A stretch of 21,094 bases of DNA from Priapulus caudatus (taxonomy: Eukaryota > Priapulida > Priapulimorpha > Priapulimorphida > Priapulidae), in contig NW_014577178.1 of the NCBI RefSeq assembly GCF_000485595.1, positions 141,254 to 162,347 of the forward strand, given 5' to 3'. The first letter of the stretch is position 1, and each line of letters opens with the position of its first letter. Made by a program: the position numbers and the translations under genes. Of this stretch, positions 1 to 9,727 are shown in pieces. Under the pieces are notes generated by a model. The model made no database searches and was not told the origin of the DNA. It worked only from the letters and a program-made list of their open reading frames with translations.

Positions 1-208
<208 letters not shown>

Positions 209-553
209 ATGTACATGGCGGAACCCGACTCTGAAGCGCCACACAGTCACGTCTGGCGAGCAGCAGCGTTATAGCAGCACATCTATAATATTATGGTAAT
301 GAACGCTCACTAGGGACGATGTGACGATGATGCGAACAAATGTAAACGTACGCCCGCCGGGAGATGGCGGCTGAGAGATGTGGAGGATGCGGCGGGAGGC
401 TGAGGAGTGCAGGGATGCGGACGAGGGATGGGAATGATCGGTGAAGCCCTGATGTAACTAGTGCGGTGCGGCAGACAGCGGCGTTCGTATAAGCAGACGA
501 CATCCCAGGAGCACATACACGCACACACGAACGTACGCACTGATAAACGCGCC
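209..553. other. GC-rich stretch between two microsatellites, no gene recognised
   Basis: Moderately GC-rich DNA with many GATG and GAGG steps (about 360-450). It has a short ATG frame at 215 (MAEPDSEAPHS..., stop after 19 codons) and a minus-strand frame that only reaches length by running into the CA repeat. No splice-flanked exon, RNA gene or protein similarity was recognised. Confidence 0.6.
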
Positions 554-741
<188 letters not shown>

Positions 742-1733
742 CAACATTTAAACTTTAGTTTCAATTCGGTTGTGTGAGAAACCCCTGAAGATCACAGAAA
801 ATTATTAAACTTGCTGGATTTCAAATTAAATTAACTACGTCACGAATTTTCTATGGTAAAATTTGTAAAATTTTTGTTGCCATTTTTTTACATTAAAAGT
901 AAGAACTAACGGGACTAAACCCAAAACTCAAATTCTTACCTGATAAGATTGTTTCTCAACTAGTTAAAAATCCATAAAACCTGGACGATTTGATATTAGT
1001 GTTCCTAACATTAATTGCTTGCTATGGGCTATGTATGAGTCACGAGTGTATGTTCATATCGAACAATATAGTAAAATAAGAAGTATAATGCAGCAATTTA
1101 ACCATAAAAATTGAACAGAATTACTTATATTTTGTGAAAAAGTGGATTTTTTTGTTTTACTATTTACGGTGACGTAATCACTTTAAATGTATAAATGCCA
1201 TTATAATCTATTACTACGTTATTTTATATATTATTTGTGCACATACATGTCTATAGCGGTTCGTTACAAGTGTGCAAACTAAATTCGACATTCAAAATAA
1301 ATCACTAGTTGTTAACAAGCGAAATGTTATCGACGGAAACACTATAGCAGGAAGTTACTCTAGAGCGATATAACATGTATAATGCTGCTACGCGCAATTT
1401 TTTTTATAGGCTTAGCATAAGATCATTGATAAATTTTAATCAATGGCCCAATATTTGTACGTACAGCCGTACGGCCGTACAATGCGAATACCGTTATCAT
1501 AACGCTGCGGTACCGTACTGTTATATGTGCGGTCAAACAGTGTATCTTATAATATTTTACGAATAGAATGCCGCACCATTTATCATGCGGTTTTAAATAA
1601 ATAATTATTTATTTATGTATATAATTAGGGGGATGTATCTACCGCTTCCAGGGCGTGTGTAACATAATTCACGTTAACATAATTATACCTCGTAATACGT
1701 GTGTATGTGTAAAGGACTCGTAAATAGCTACGT
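742..1733. other. AT-rich non-coding stretch
   Basis: AT-rich DNA with stops in all frames and no exon that I could support. It includes a 12-bp GTAC palindrome near 1467-1480 and a perfect 22-bp AT palindrome at 1594-1615. The 63-codon frame at 1375 has no domain signature and is probably spurious. Confidence 0.6.
1594..1615. repeat. Perfect 22-bp AT palindrome
   Basis: The sequence reads the same on both strands (TAAATAAATAA then TTATTTATTTA). It is purely A/T, so chance is plausible in this base composition. Confidence 0.6.
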
Positions 1734-1795
1734 ATTTGATACACTGATCTCTATAATATAATCTATATTATATAATATAGATCAGTGATTTGATA
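1734..1795. mobile_element. 46-bp palindrome flanked by 8-bp direct repeats (tiny insertion)
   Basis: The core 1742-1787 has perfect 9-bp outer arms (CACTGATCT / AGATCAGTG) and an AT-rich, nearly self-complementary interior. It is bracketed exactly by two perfect copies of ATTTGATA (1734-1741 and 1788-1795), as a target-site duplication would be. A palindrome this short cannot carry transposase. It could be a minimal fold-back/MITE relic or a template-switch product. Family unknown. Confidence 0.6.
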
Positions 1796-2073
1796 TAAGC
1801 AAACACCGAATGACGTGTTGTGCTGCCATCTGTGTTTCACAAAATGTAATAATTTTAACCTGCAATTCACTTACAGGTTAAAACAAGTTTGTCAGCAGGT
1901 TTTTACCGCATTTATGAGCACATTTTTCAAATTTTTATAATACGATTCGACATAATTTTTATTCTAGTTATACTATTTTCGATAGTAAATAAACAATAAC
2001 CTAACCGAACTTGTTTTTTTCTATAACCAGTCATGGCCCAAACATGATTGGTAAGACAGGAGATCACTCTAGG

Positions 2074-2267
2074 CAGGGGCGTGTACAGGATTTGTACCAT
2101 GGGGGGGGGTCTAACCGTAACCCAAACTTGCGAGCACGCGAAGGGGAGGGGGGTCTGGGGGGCCCTCCCCTAGAAAATTGTTGAAATTAGACCCCCTTAG
2201 ATGCGTTTTCTGCGCGAGCAGGGTGGGGGTCCGGACCCCCTGGATCCCCCCCTTGTACACGCCCCTG
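2074..2267. mobile_element. hAT-like MITE, 194 bp
   Basis: Begins CAGGGGCGTGTACA and ends with the exact reverse complement TGTACACGCCCCTG (14-bp perfect terminal inverted repeats). CAGGG...CCCTG ends are typical of hAT-superfamily non-autonomous elements. The interior is G/C-run-rich (nine G at 2101-2109; several further G and C runs in 2136-2260), with no transposase frame. A clean 8-bp target duplication is not visible: the flanks ACTCTAGG and CTAAGAAC share only CTAGG/CTAAG. hAT assignment is by the ends only. Confidence 0.75.
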
Positions 2268-2890
2268 CTAAGAACTGCACAAGAAGAAAGGGCCGTCTTG
2301 CAACAATCTTAGTAGTAATGTAACTTGTATTTAAAAAATAGTATAGTAACAAAAAATTCAAAATTAGAAAAAAAGTTAATTTATTGAAAATAATATAAAT
2401 CACAGAACTGAACTTATACAATGGAGCATATATAGGACACACGGATTTACAACCATATTTCATCGCTATCAAAAATCTTAGTTAACAATGCATAATCAAA
2501 GAATAACCACATGCAACAGCAATGTCAACTAATGCATACAAACCATTTACTACAATACTCTTTAGATATGTATATTAATAGCTTTGTACTTGTGAATAAT
2601 ATTAATGTAAAATAATAAGGAAAATCTCTGACGAACTAATATAGTTTCGTAATCAAAGTGACAACTATTACATAAAATATATGCTTTACATTAAAACTAT
2701 TGTGAGACTGCATATATGTCGAAACAAAACCTCATTTGCCGGCTCTAAAAACAACCAAGGCCCATTTTATGAGCATAACACAGATTTCATACATAAGAGC
2801 ATTTTGTACATCATTAATAAAAGTACACCAAGTGATTTATTTATCTGAATGATCAATATATGTTATGTTATAATTCATGAACACAATAGT
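2268..2890. other. AT-rich stretch, no supported gene
   Basis: AT-rich DNA. A minus-strand frame (2197-2472) runs out of the MITE and is hydrophobic only because of poly-A/T; it contains AATAAA-type sequence rather than codon structure. One minus-strand splice-acceptor-like site (TTGGTTGTTTTTAG, near 2750) precedes an 18-codon frame, but nothing pairs with it. No gene is called. Confidence 0.5.
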
Positions 2891-3045
2891 GGCCTCGAGC
2901 CGGCCTCGACCCGAGTCCGAGTCCGAGTCATTGCACTCCGAGGCCAAGACCGAGTCATTGCACTCCGAGGCCAAGACCGAGACCGAGACCAAGGAAAACG
3001 GTCTCGAGGCCAAGACCGGCCTCGAGACCTACAACACTGCCCCCC
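2891..3045. repeat. CGAGGCCAAGAC-type minisatellite
   Basis: Includes two perfect adjacent copies of a 27-bp unit (2924-2950 and 2951-2977), flanked by shorter CCGAGT, CCGAGA and CTCGAGGCC variants. It is markedly more GC-rich than its surroundings and open in several frames on both strands (Glu/Ser/Lys/Thr-rich on plus), as expected of a repeat with a period divisible by three. Probably a degenerate interspersed repeat rather than a gene. Confidence 0.75.
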
Positions 3046-3200
3046 ACACATGTCACTGAACAACATGTAACTGATGAATAAAATATAAGTATTTCATAGT
3101 AATTACATGTATAAATGCCTATTCACTTCTTATTCTTCTTGAGTAGAGAAAAGTGACAATGTGAATCCTACCTATCTCAGATAATGAACACAAATGAACA

Positions 3201-3419
3201 ATGATTGCTGCTTATGCATGGCCTGCATACCGAGTGGGATCCTATTCCTGCACATGGTATGATGGTACAAATTACTGGAATAACGAAATGCCAATTGAGG
3301 AATGCCTCTGTATATGTCTGCCTTGTTGGAATAGCTATGTTCAGCACGGAGAAAATGCTCTTCTGTGTTTGCAGATGTGTTCATTCGAAGAATGTGCACT
3401 TCATTGTTGCAACGCATGA
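3201..3419 (+). CDS. Cysteine-rich open frame, 72 codons, doubtful
   Basis: An ATG-to-stop frame on plus. It shows C-x3-DG-x2-Y-x3-E-x6-C-x-C-x-C, which loosely resembles the C-DG-Y-GE-C-CIC spacing of the genuine minus-strand exon at 4032-4137. There is no signal peptide, no convincing splice sites and no conserved Trp, and overlapping minus-strand frames are equally long. It may be a decayed paralogous module or chance. I do not regard it as an established gene. Confidence 0.2.
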   Translation: MIAAYAWPAYRVGSYSCTWYDGTNYWNNEMPIEECLCICLPCWNSYVQHGENALLCLQMCSFEECALHCCNA

Positions 3420-3471
3420 TTGGTTGATTGCACCTCCATAAATATTTACAGTTGCGACGCTCAACCATGTT

Positions 3472-3502
3472 TCACCGGCCGGTCAGAATACTTGCACATA
3501 AC
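3472..3502 (-). CDS. Candidate terminal exon of the VWC-like gene
   Basis: Follows a good acceptor on minus (ATATTTCTTACAG) and joins in phase to exon 2 to complete Trp62. It then reads LCASILTGR and stops (TGA at 3474-3472), supplying a sixth cysteine at position 64. Other acceptors in 3503-4031 also give short in-phase endings (for example after GCAACTGTTTTAG near 3799), so this exon is only one of several possibilities. Confidence 0.3.
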
Positions 3503-5426
3503 CTGTAAGAAATATTGACAATTCATGTTCAATTGACCAACAATTTTCACCACACAATGTATAGCCTTCATTGTAGGAAATGCATTTCAAATGTATCACA
3601 TTCAATAAAAATATAAATTTCGTGATCACCACAGCAGGAAGTGTAAGTAATGACAATATTCTTAACAACACCCAGCACATATGAGAATCGATTTTTTAGT
3701 TATTTTTTGTTGATATCGAATACAAAATTGTATGCAGAATAAGTAGGTCAATTTAATGAAATTATTTTTGTGCTGCCGCATATAACAGTGATATAACTAA
3801 AACAGTTGCTATGATGATGCAACTTTAATTGTTTCAATTATAAAAAATTGGATATATGAAAGTTCAATATATCATCTACATAAAATTGAACTTTCCCTAA
3901 ACTGTGGCCTGGAATCTGAACGTCAATTACGCATGTCTGGAACTGTTTCCTTTCAGAGATTACATATAACTGTCTGTGACATAGAAATGCTCGCACGTAT
4001 GCATCAGAATTTATGCAGTTACGATGCTTACCACTGGCACCTTGGTTTGCCTACTCCTGTACATATACATCTTGCACACCATGTTCTCCATCTTTCGCCA
4101 ACTTGATAAACCACGTTCCCATCTCGACAGGACACGGCTGCAATGGAAGTGATAAGCACTAAATAAATTTTCTGTTGTACTACCACGTGCCATATAACAG
4201 CGATAATAACAAAACCGTTATTATACTGCTAGTTTCAGATAACATCAGGAGTATAATAACATATATCTATCTTCAGGGCTGCCAACTCTCACGCATTTTG
4301 ACCAAATCTCACGCTCTCACGCTGATCTTACAATATCTCACGCACAGCAAAAAAATGCTGAGATATCTCACGCATGAATATCTCTTCATGAATAAAACGC
4401 TGAAATATCTCACGCACAGCAAAAAAAATCTTACAATATCTGAAAACAGCACTTTAGCATTGCACCAAATTGCACAAATTGAAGTTATAAAATGCAAAAG
4501 CTCCCTACTGTGGGAGGGAAGGAAACCCCCTTGCCCACACCCCCCTCGGTCGGCTTCGCCGTCCTCGGCATCATTCAAACGGCTCTCATGCTATGCACCG
4601 CAATGTGGCAGCCCTGATCTTGTGTTATCATGTTAATGTTCTTTTAATACTATATAGGCATATAGAGAATATAGAGGCGGGTCACACTACAGCCATGATA
4701 CAGGGCCGATTTAAGCGAAGCTGAACGTTCGGCTCGCTAGGCCCGCTTGGTCGACGCCTGCAAACGCACGTGCGCACACGCGCGACCCGCACCACCGAAA
4801 GCAACAATACTCTTGGCTCGATGCGCTACGCGCGCACTGCCACCATGAACGCAGCAAATGAACGTAACAAACGAAAGAATTAACGATTGCTAAAGCGCAC
4901 GAATAGCACGCATACGCCCGTACCTGGAAACGAACTGGCGAACGCTGCTTCTCGCACAGAAAAAAAGAGAAAAAGAAAGAAAAACACGCACGAGCGCAGA
5001 AACGAACAAACGGGCTGGAAGCGCACGAACTGCGCGCACACGCGCTGGAACGAAATTCTTAGCAAGCACTGCACACGCTGGGCAGGAAACTATGCCATGC
5101 ACGAAACGCACGGGCCGGGCGTTACGTCGCTGCTTGATGCTTAGATTCTAGTATTGGGCTTGAATTAGTCCATGTAGGCGAATTAATAGACTTTTACGAA
5201 GTATTACAGTACGATTAACCAACGCTTATGATGCGCTCGCTGCACTGATTGAGGGCTAAATGCACAGTACCGAATTAAGCATACCTCAATTTGCTTATAC
5301 GGCGTTATGCATGCGTATGGTCACCTGCAAGTTACTCACCCGCTTTCCGATACGGTAAAAGCAGGCCAGCTGCCCAGCAGTAGCACTTCCGACTAGGATA
5401 AGGCAGAGCCTGTCCGTCGAAGGCAT
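3472..5426 (-). CDS. Secreted VWC/fibronectin-I-like small cysteine-rich protein (spliced)
   Basis: Minus-strand gene assembled from exon 1 (5340-5426, noisy; clean copy at 12852-12930), intron 1 (4139-5339 region, about 1.2 kb, containing a hAT-like MITE), exon 2 (4032-4137) and a tentative terminal exon (3472-3502). Exon 1 encodes 26 residues of a textbook signal peptide (MARRQ, then a Leu/Val/Ala core) and ends in phase 1. Exon 2 starts with two bases, so the join makes Ala27. Exon 2 carries C30, DG at 32-33, Y37, GE at 40-41, W43, C47, C50, C52 and C60. The C..DG..Y..GE.W...C..C.C.......C order is that of von Willebrand C / fibronectin type I modules, which are extracellular disulfide-bonded folds. 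Predicted length is about 71 residues if the last exon is right. I do not recognise the specific gene, and its role is unknown. The signal peptide implies secretion. Confidence 0.68.
3858..3895. repeat. Inverted repeat, 11-bp arms, 16-bp loop
   Basis: GAAAGTTCAAT (3858-3868) and its exact reverse complement ATTGAACTTTC (3885-3895), in the putative second intron of the cysteine-rich gene. No flanking target duplication was found. Confidence 0.6.
4032..4137 (-). CDS. Exon 2 of the VWC-like gene (cysteine-rich module)
   Basis: 106 nt on minus: two bases, 34 codons, two bases. It is preceded by a strong pyrimidine-rich acceptor (TGCTTATCACTTCCATTGCAG) and followed by the donor GTAAGC. It encodes five cysteines, DG, Y and GE-x-W in VWC/FN1 order (about CRDGNVVYQVGERW, then C-x2-C-x-C-x7-C). 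The acceptor phase matches exactly the donor phase of the signal-peptide exon about 1.2 kb upstream. This is the best-supported part of the gene and lies in clean sequence outside the duplication. Confidence 0.8.
4274..4616. mobile_element. hAT-like MITE in intron 1 of the cysteine-rich gene
   Basis: Left end CAGGGCTGCCAAC (4274). Right end GGCAGCCCTG (4607-4616), which in the clean copy reads GTTGGCAGCCCTG (12200-12212), giving 13-bp perfect terminal inverted repeats. The interior carries repeated ATCTCACGC motifs and a twice-used TATCTCACGCACAGC-polyA segment, with no transposase. The flanks share ATCTT on both sides (5 bp), shorter than the 8 bp usual for hAT. Sequence after about 4550 is noisy. 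The tandem-duplication breakpoint falls inside this element. Confidence 0.7.
4617..5339. other. Intron 1 and CpG-rich ACGC/GAACGAAC stretch (noisy copy)
   Basis: On the minus strand this is first-intron sequence of the cysteine-rich gene. 4740-5060 is rich in ACGCACG and GAACGAAC motifs and gives only low-complexity frames. It matches 12213-12850 with many single-base insertions. Confidence 0.6.
5340..5426 (-). CDS. Signal-peptide exon 1 of the VWC-like gene, unit 1 (frame disturbed)
   Basis: Aligns along its whole length with the clean exon at 12852-12930 but is 87 instead of 79 nt because of scattered single-base insertions, so it is not translatable as written. The donor GTGAGT is intact (5339-5334). 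Because this copy is next to exons 2 and 3, it should be the functional exon 1. The frame breaks are best explained by sequencing error, not decay. Confidence 0.65.
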
Positions 5427-6297
5427 TCGGTCAAACAGCCGTGAAGAGCCGAATGCGCGAGCCTACATCCGGCTGCGAATTGTTCAACTATTGCTCAATT
5501 ACGGCAGGCACCGGATATCGCCAGCACGTCTTTAGAGGGATCGCGTTCCCGCCGCCTCACAACGCTGTCGCGGCGGCGGCTGCGATGCGCTGTGATGCTG
5601 CGAGTGCGCTCGAATCAAGCGCCGGCCGGGACACGCCTCGCAGTCCTGCACATCAGGAGTGCGGATGAATGGTTGGCGCCGTGAGCGCTTTCGCGCGCGT
5701 GGGAGCGACGCTACGTGTTGCTTTAGCCCGTGAAACGCTGGCGTCTCCCCACGTTTTGTACACTAAGGGTAGCAATCGGCAGTGACAAACTCGGGCGCGT
5801 AATGCGTGTAAAATGAAAGGGTACCGCGACCCTGACGACCTAACGCCGCGACGAGCGATGCGTGCACATGGGGTTGTAGATATGTGTTTTCACCATGCTT
5901 GGTTTCCCCACTCCACTTGTTGGGCCTTGGGTAGCGCGCTAAAGCTAGCTCCCGTGCGCGCACTTCGTAGCGCACCCATATTGTTGCAGTAGGTGGGAAA
6001 ATGGTAAAAAACAGCTGTGGCCCAGGGAGCAGTCGCAGGCTAGCATATATTAGGCTCCACGACAAAAGCGAAAATATCCATTGGGCCGGCGTCGAACAGT
6101 TAGTCTGTAAGCTCGCGTATTTCATGACCTTTGACGAATATTCATCGCCACTTTAAACGTGTAACTTGGCTTTACCGCTCTGCTATACTTAAGATTTACA
6201 GCACTGCCTACTGCTCAAATTCGTGGCTGGTTTTTGCGCTTGGTAAAATAGGCAAGCGTGTCTATACGCTGCCAGGTTAAATAATTTTAGGGGCCGG
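5427..6297. other. CpG-rich upstream block (noisy copy)
   Basis: Sequence upstream of exon 1 on minus: GC-rich, CpG-rich, with no TATA element near the start codon and no supportable exon. 5534-6300 is 767 bp against 692 bp in the clean copy (13027-13718). The long frames here (for example minus 5763-6125) are not conserved in the clean copy. Confidence 0.6.
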
Positions 6298-6465
6298 CCC
6301 TATAGACCGAAGGCGACGCATAGACCGAAGGTCGATAGACCGAAATATGAAAAGGGGAACGCTATAGACGAGCCAGGTCGATCAGACGCGAATATTGAAA
6401 AGGGACCTAACTAGACGCTGAAGGTCGATAGACGAATATTGAAAAGAGGACTATAGACACCGACG
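6298..6465. repeat. 16/26-bp repeat array, left arm (noisy copy)
   Basis: Degraded copies of ATAGACCGAAGGTCCG and ATAGACCGAATATTGAAAAGGGACCT. The clean version is at 13716-13877. It borders the GT satellite on its left. Confidence 0.8.
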
Positions 6466-7674
6466 CTGGGTTGCGTGCGTGCATGCGCACAGCTGTGCGT
6501 ACGTGTGTGCTGGCACGTGCTGCGTGCGTGGTGTGCACGTACACGTGCGTGCGTTGACACGTACACTGCGTTGCGTGGCGTGCTGTACGTAGCATAGGCG
6601 TGCCACAACGTAGCGTGTGGGCGACGTAGCAACGCTGCGTGTGCTAGAGCCTGCTGCGTGCGCTGTGTGCGTGCGTGGTGTGTCGTGTGGCGCTCCGTGT
6701 GTGTGTGTGTGCACGTACACGTGGCGTGCGTGCGTTGTTCACGTACACGTGCAGCTGCATGCGTGTGTCAGCGCTAGCACGGGTGTTCCGTGCGTGCGTG
6801 GCGCGCGTGTGTGTGTGTGTCGCTGTGCGTGTGTGTGTGTGTGTGTGTAGTGCTGTGCTGTGCTGTGTCCGTGTGCGTGGTGCGTGTGCGCCATGTGCTG
6901 TGTGTGAGAGAGGTGTGTAATGTGTGTGTGTGTGGTGTGTGCTGTGCTGTGTGTGTGTGTGTGTGCGTGCTGCGCGCTGTGCGTGTGCACGTGCGGCTGC
7001 CATGCGTGGGTACGTACATAGGCGTGCACACGTGAGTGTGGCACGTACACGTGCGTGCTGCTAGCGTGCGTGCGTTGCTGCGTGTGTGTGTTGTGTGTGC
7101 ACTGTACACGTGCGTGGCGTGCGGTTCACGTACGACGCTTGGCCTGCATGCATGTGTACGTAACACGGTGCTGCTGTCGCGTGCGTGTGGTAGCTGTGTG
7201 GTGCTGTGTGTGTGCCGTGCTTGGCTGTGTGTGCTGCTGTGTGTGTGTGTGTGGTGGTGATGTGTGTGTGTGGTGTGTGTGTGTGTGTGTATGTGCTGTG
7301 TGTGGTGTGCGTGTGCGTGTGGCATGTGATTAGTGTGCTCAGTGAGAGAGCGTGTGTATGTGTGGTGTTGTGACGTGTGTGTGCTGTGGGTGTGTAGGCT
7401 GTGTGCGGCGCGTGTGGCGTGTGTCACGTGCGTGCGTGCCGTGTGTACGTACAATGGCGTGCACACGTGCCCGTGCTGCACGCTACACGTTGCGTTGTGT
7501 ACCAGTGCGCGCTGGCTGTGTGCGTGTGCTGTGTGTGCACGTACACGTGCCGTGCGTGCGTGTGTACGTACGACGCGTGTGCGCTGCGTGCGTGCGTGGC
7601 GTGCGTGTGCTGTGTGTGTCGCGTCGTGTGCGTGTGTGTGTGTGTGTGTGCTGTTGTGTGTGCTTGTGTGGCTG

Positions 7675-7706
<32 letters not shown>

Positions 7707-8155
7707 AGCAGTACACGTGCGTGCGTGCGTGTTCACAGGTACACGTGCGTGCATGCGTGCTGTGTACGTACACGGGTGTCGGCGTGCGTACGTGCGCCCG
7801 CGCGCGTGTGTGTTGCTGTGCTGTGCGCGTGTGTGCTGTGTGTGTGTGTGTGTGTGTATGTGTGCTGTGTGTGCCGTGTGCGTGCTGCGGCTGTGTGTGC
7901 AGATGAGAGAGTGTGTTGTTGTGTGTGGTGTGCTGTGTGCTGTGCTGTGCGTGTGTCGTGTGTGCTGTGCCCGTGCGCTGCGCTGTCGTGTGCGTGCGTG
8001 CTTTTTCATGTGTAGAGAAGCAGACGAGAGAGGGAAGTGTTCGTTGTGGTGTGTTGCGTGGGTGCGCGTGCTGTGTGCTGTGTGTGCGTGCTGTTGTGCA
8101 TGCGCTGCGTGTGTGCATGCGTGCGTGCGTGCGTGCGTGTGCTCGTGTGTGTCGT
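6466..8155. repeat. GT/CGTG-rich complex satellite, unit 1
   Basis: About 1.7 kb almost wholly of TG, CGTG, GTGC and ACGTACACGTGCGTG motifs. Longer-range order is visible: blocks of CACGTACACGTGCGTGCGTG alternate with TG tracts, and GAGAGAG interruptions recur near 6906, 7345, 7903 and 8028. The long frames on both strands (up to 471 codons) are Cys/Val or Thr/His runs and not genes. Confidence 0.92.
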
Positions 8156-8210
8156 CGAACGCCGTAGCCACTGCGTATTCCGAAATCATCTTTACACCTT
8201 GAACACATAA

Positions 8211-8324
8211 CCTTTCGGCTCTATCGGACCTTCGGTCTATCGGACCTTCGGTCTATAGGGCCTTCGGTCTATCGGACCTTCGGTCTATAGGGCCTTCGGT
8301 CTATCGGACCTTCGGTCTATAGGG
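8211..8324. repeat. 16-bp repeat array, right arm (inverted relative to left arm)
   Basis: Six intact 16-mers from 8225 to 8320, alternating CGGACCTTCGGTCTAT and AGGGCCTTCGGTCTAT, plus a degenerate copy at 8211-8224. This is the reverse complement of the 16-mer on the left side of the GT satellite (ATAGACCGAAGGTCCG), so the satellite lies between inverted repeat arrays. Confidence 0.93.
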
Positions 8325-9727
8325 CTGTAACCATAATTTTATGCGGTTTTTAGATATCACGACCTTCGCGCGATTTTGCGTTCCTTCCGAAACGAAATTT
8401 CTTGCAAGGTCAAACTGCATGGCAGCTAGCTTTCCTTATTCAAGTTTATCATTTCTGAAGTGTAAAATAAGAAAAGATACGGGATACAAAAGATGAACTA
8501 AATATGCTATAGTTAGCCGTTATCAGTCTGATAAGCAGTCGCATGAACAGTTATTTCCTAGAGAAAAAAAAACGTATATAAGGAAGTCTATTTCTACCCG
8601 TAATCGTAATAGTGGTTACGCGTGAGTGTGTGCATTACACCCTTGCTAGCGTCTATTTAAATGCAGGTAATAAAGAACATAACGAACTATGATGTTACGT
8701 ATCCAGTTATCTCTTTAATTGTACAGCCTTAACTATGCATCCGCCCATAACGGGTCGAATGCATACAGTCGAGGTGCGCGAGTAATCTAGGTTATTGATG
8801 TATCGTAGCTGACTCGAACCAATATCGTCTATTAATTATGTACTGTCTCTGCTACACTCTCTCTCCGATCTCTCTCTCTTATCTAGCCGAACACGTGGTT
8901 ATATACCCACATAGGTAGACACGCCTACCTATTGTTTGTTGTCAGTCCGTACTTCGTTACTGTCTGTAATTGGCTAATTCTACCACTGTCTAGTCCAGCG
9001 TTATACTTTACACAGCTGACCTGTATGCCAACCTGGAACAATAGCTTATTCCTGTATATTTATTTCTCTGTCTTTCGACGGTATTACACGTAGCCTGCAT
9101 GGGGATAAAATTTAATATCCTTGAGATCAGATATTATCATTATGATATTAGAAATACAAATAAAAATGCGATACTTATTCTTTATGTCATATATTATATG
9201 TCATAAACGCGGATTTTTTTTTACATACGCATGACATATAGCGCCATTCGCTATTCACAATATACACACCTCAGTGATCGAATTAATGATATACATTGTA
9301 GATTACAGAGAAACAATAGTTCTGCCACGCTAAATGACATGACTTAATTGTGCAATGTCATGCGATAACCGTCATTACATGGGGATGAAATGGTATAAAC
9401 AGTAAAATGTTTCCTTTATCCTTTTAATTGGAAACGATATTTATAATTGTAAACGATTGCTGCCTAACACCTATAACGACCAAGGTGAAGCTAACCACGT
9501 TCATCAGATCAACTAAATTCACTCTACTCGCCATGGATGCCGGACCATCCTCTTAGTTAGTTTTAGAAGTACTATTGAAGTACGGTGAGTAGACTGATGG
9601 TATGGATAAACGTGACCCATACATGTACTACCACGTGCACACGCATTGATGTGTATAGTTGTAGTAACATAGGTGACAAGAAACGCTTTCACCATAACAA
9701 TAACCTTAAAATATATTGAAACATATA
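8325..9727. other. AT-rich stretch, no gene recognised
   Basis: Clean sequence without a supportable exon. It contains a TATA-like GTATATAAGG at 8574-8583 on plus with only a 23-codon frame behind it, an ATAGGTAG/CTACCTAT hairpin near 8910-8931, and TATGTCATA-type direct and inverted repeats near 9186-9240. The 81-codon minus frame (9519-9764) ends inside the mariner-like MITE and is not convincing. Confidence 0.55.

Larger units (their letters stand above)
3775..4220. repeat. Pair of diverged ~34-bp direct repeats around exon 2
   Basis: 3775-3808 (GCATATAACAGTGATATAAC...) and 4187-4220 (CCATATAACAGCGATAATAAC...) are similar over about 34 bp with a few substitutions and gaps. They bracket exon 2 of the cysteine-rich gene, 412 bp apart. 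Possibly remnants of an old local duplication. Confidence 0.45.

Noticed and set aside
3172-3468. 98-codon minus frame, considered as a decayed Harbinger-type transposase
   Set aside because: No catalytic or helix-turn-helix motif could be matched in any frame.
6774-8208. Long open frames (up to 471 codons) on both strands in the GT region
   Set aside because: They translate as Thr/His or Cys/Val runs because the tract is TG/CA repeat. All frames are open at once and the copies in unit 2 do not conserve any of them.
8574-8727. TATA-like GTATATAAGG followed by a short ATG frame on plus
   Set aside because: Only 23 codons, no convincing splice partner, and TATA-like strings are common in AT-rich DNA.
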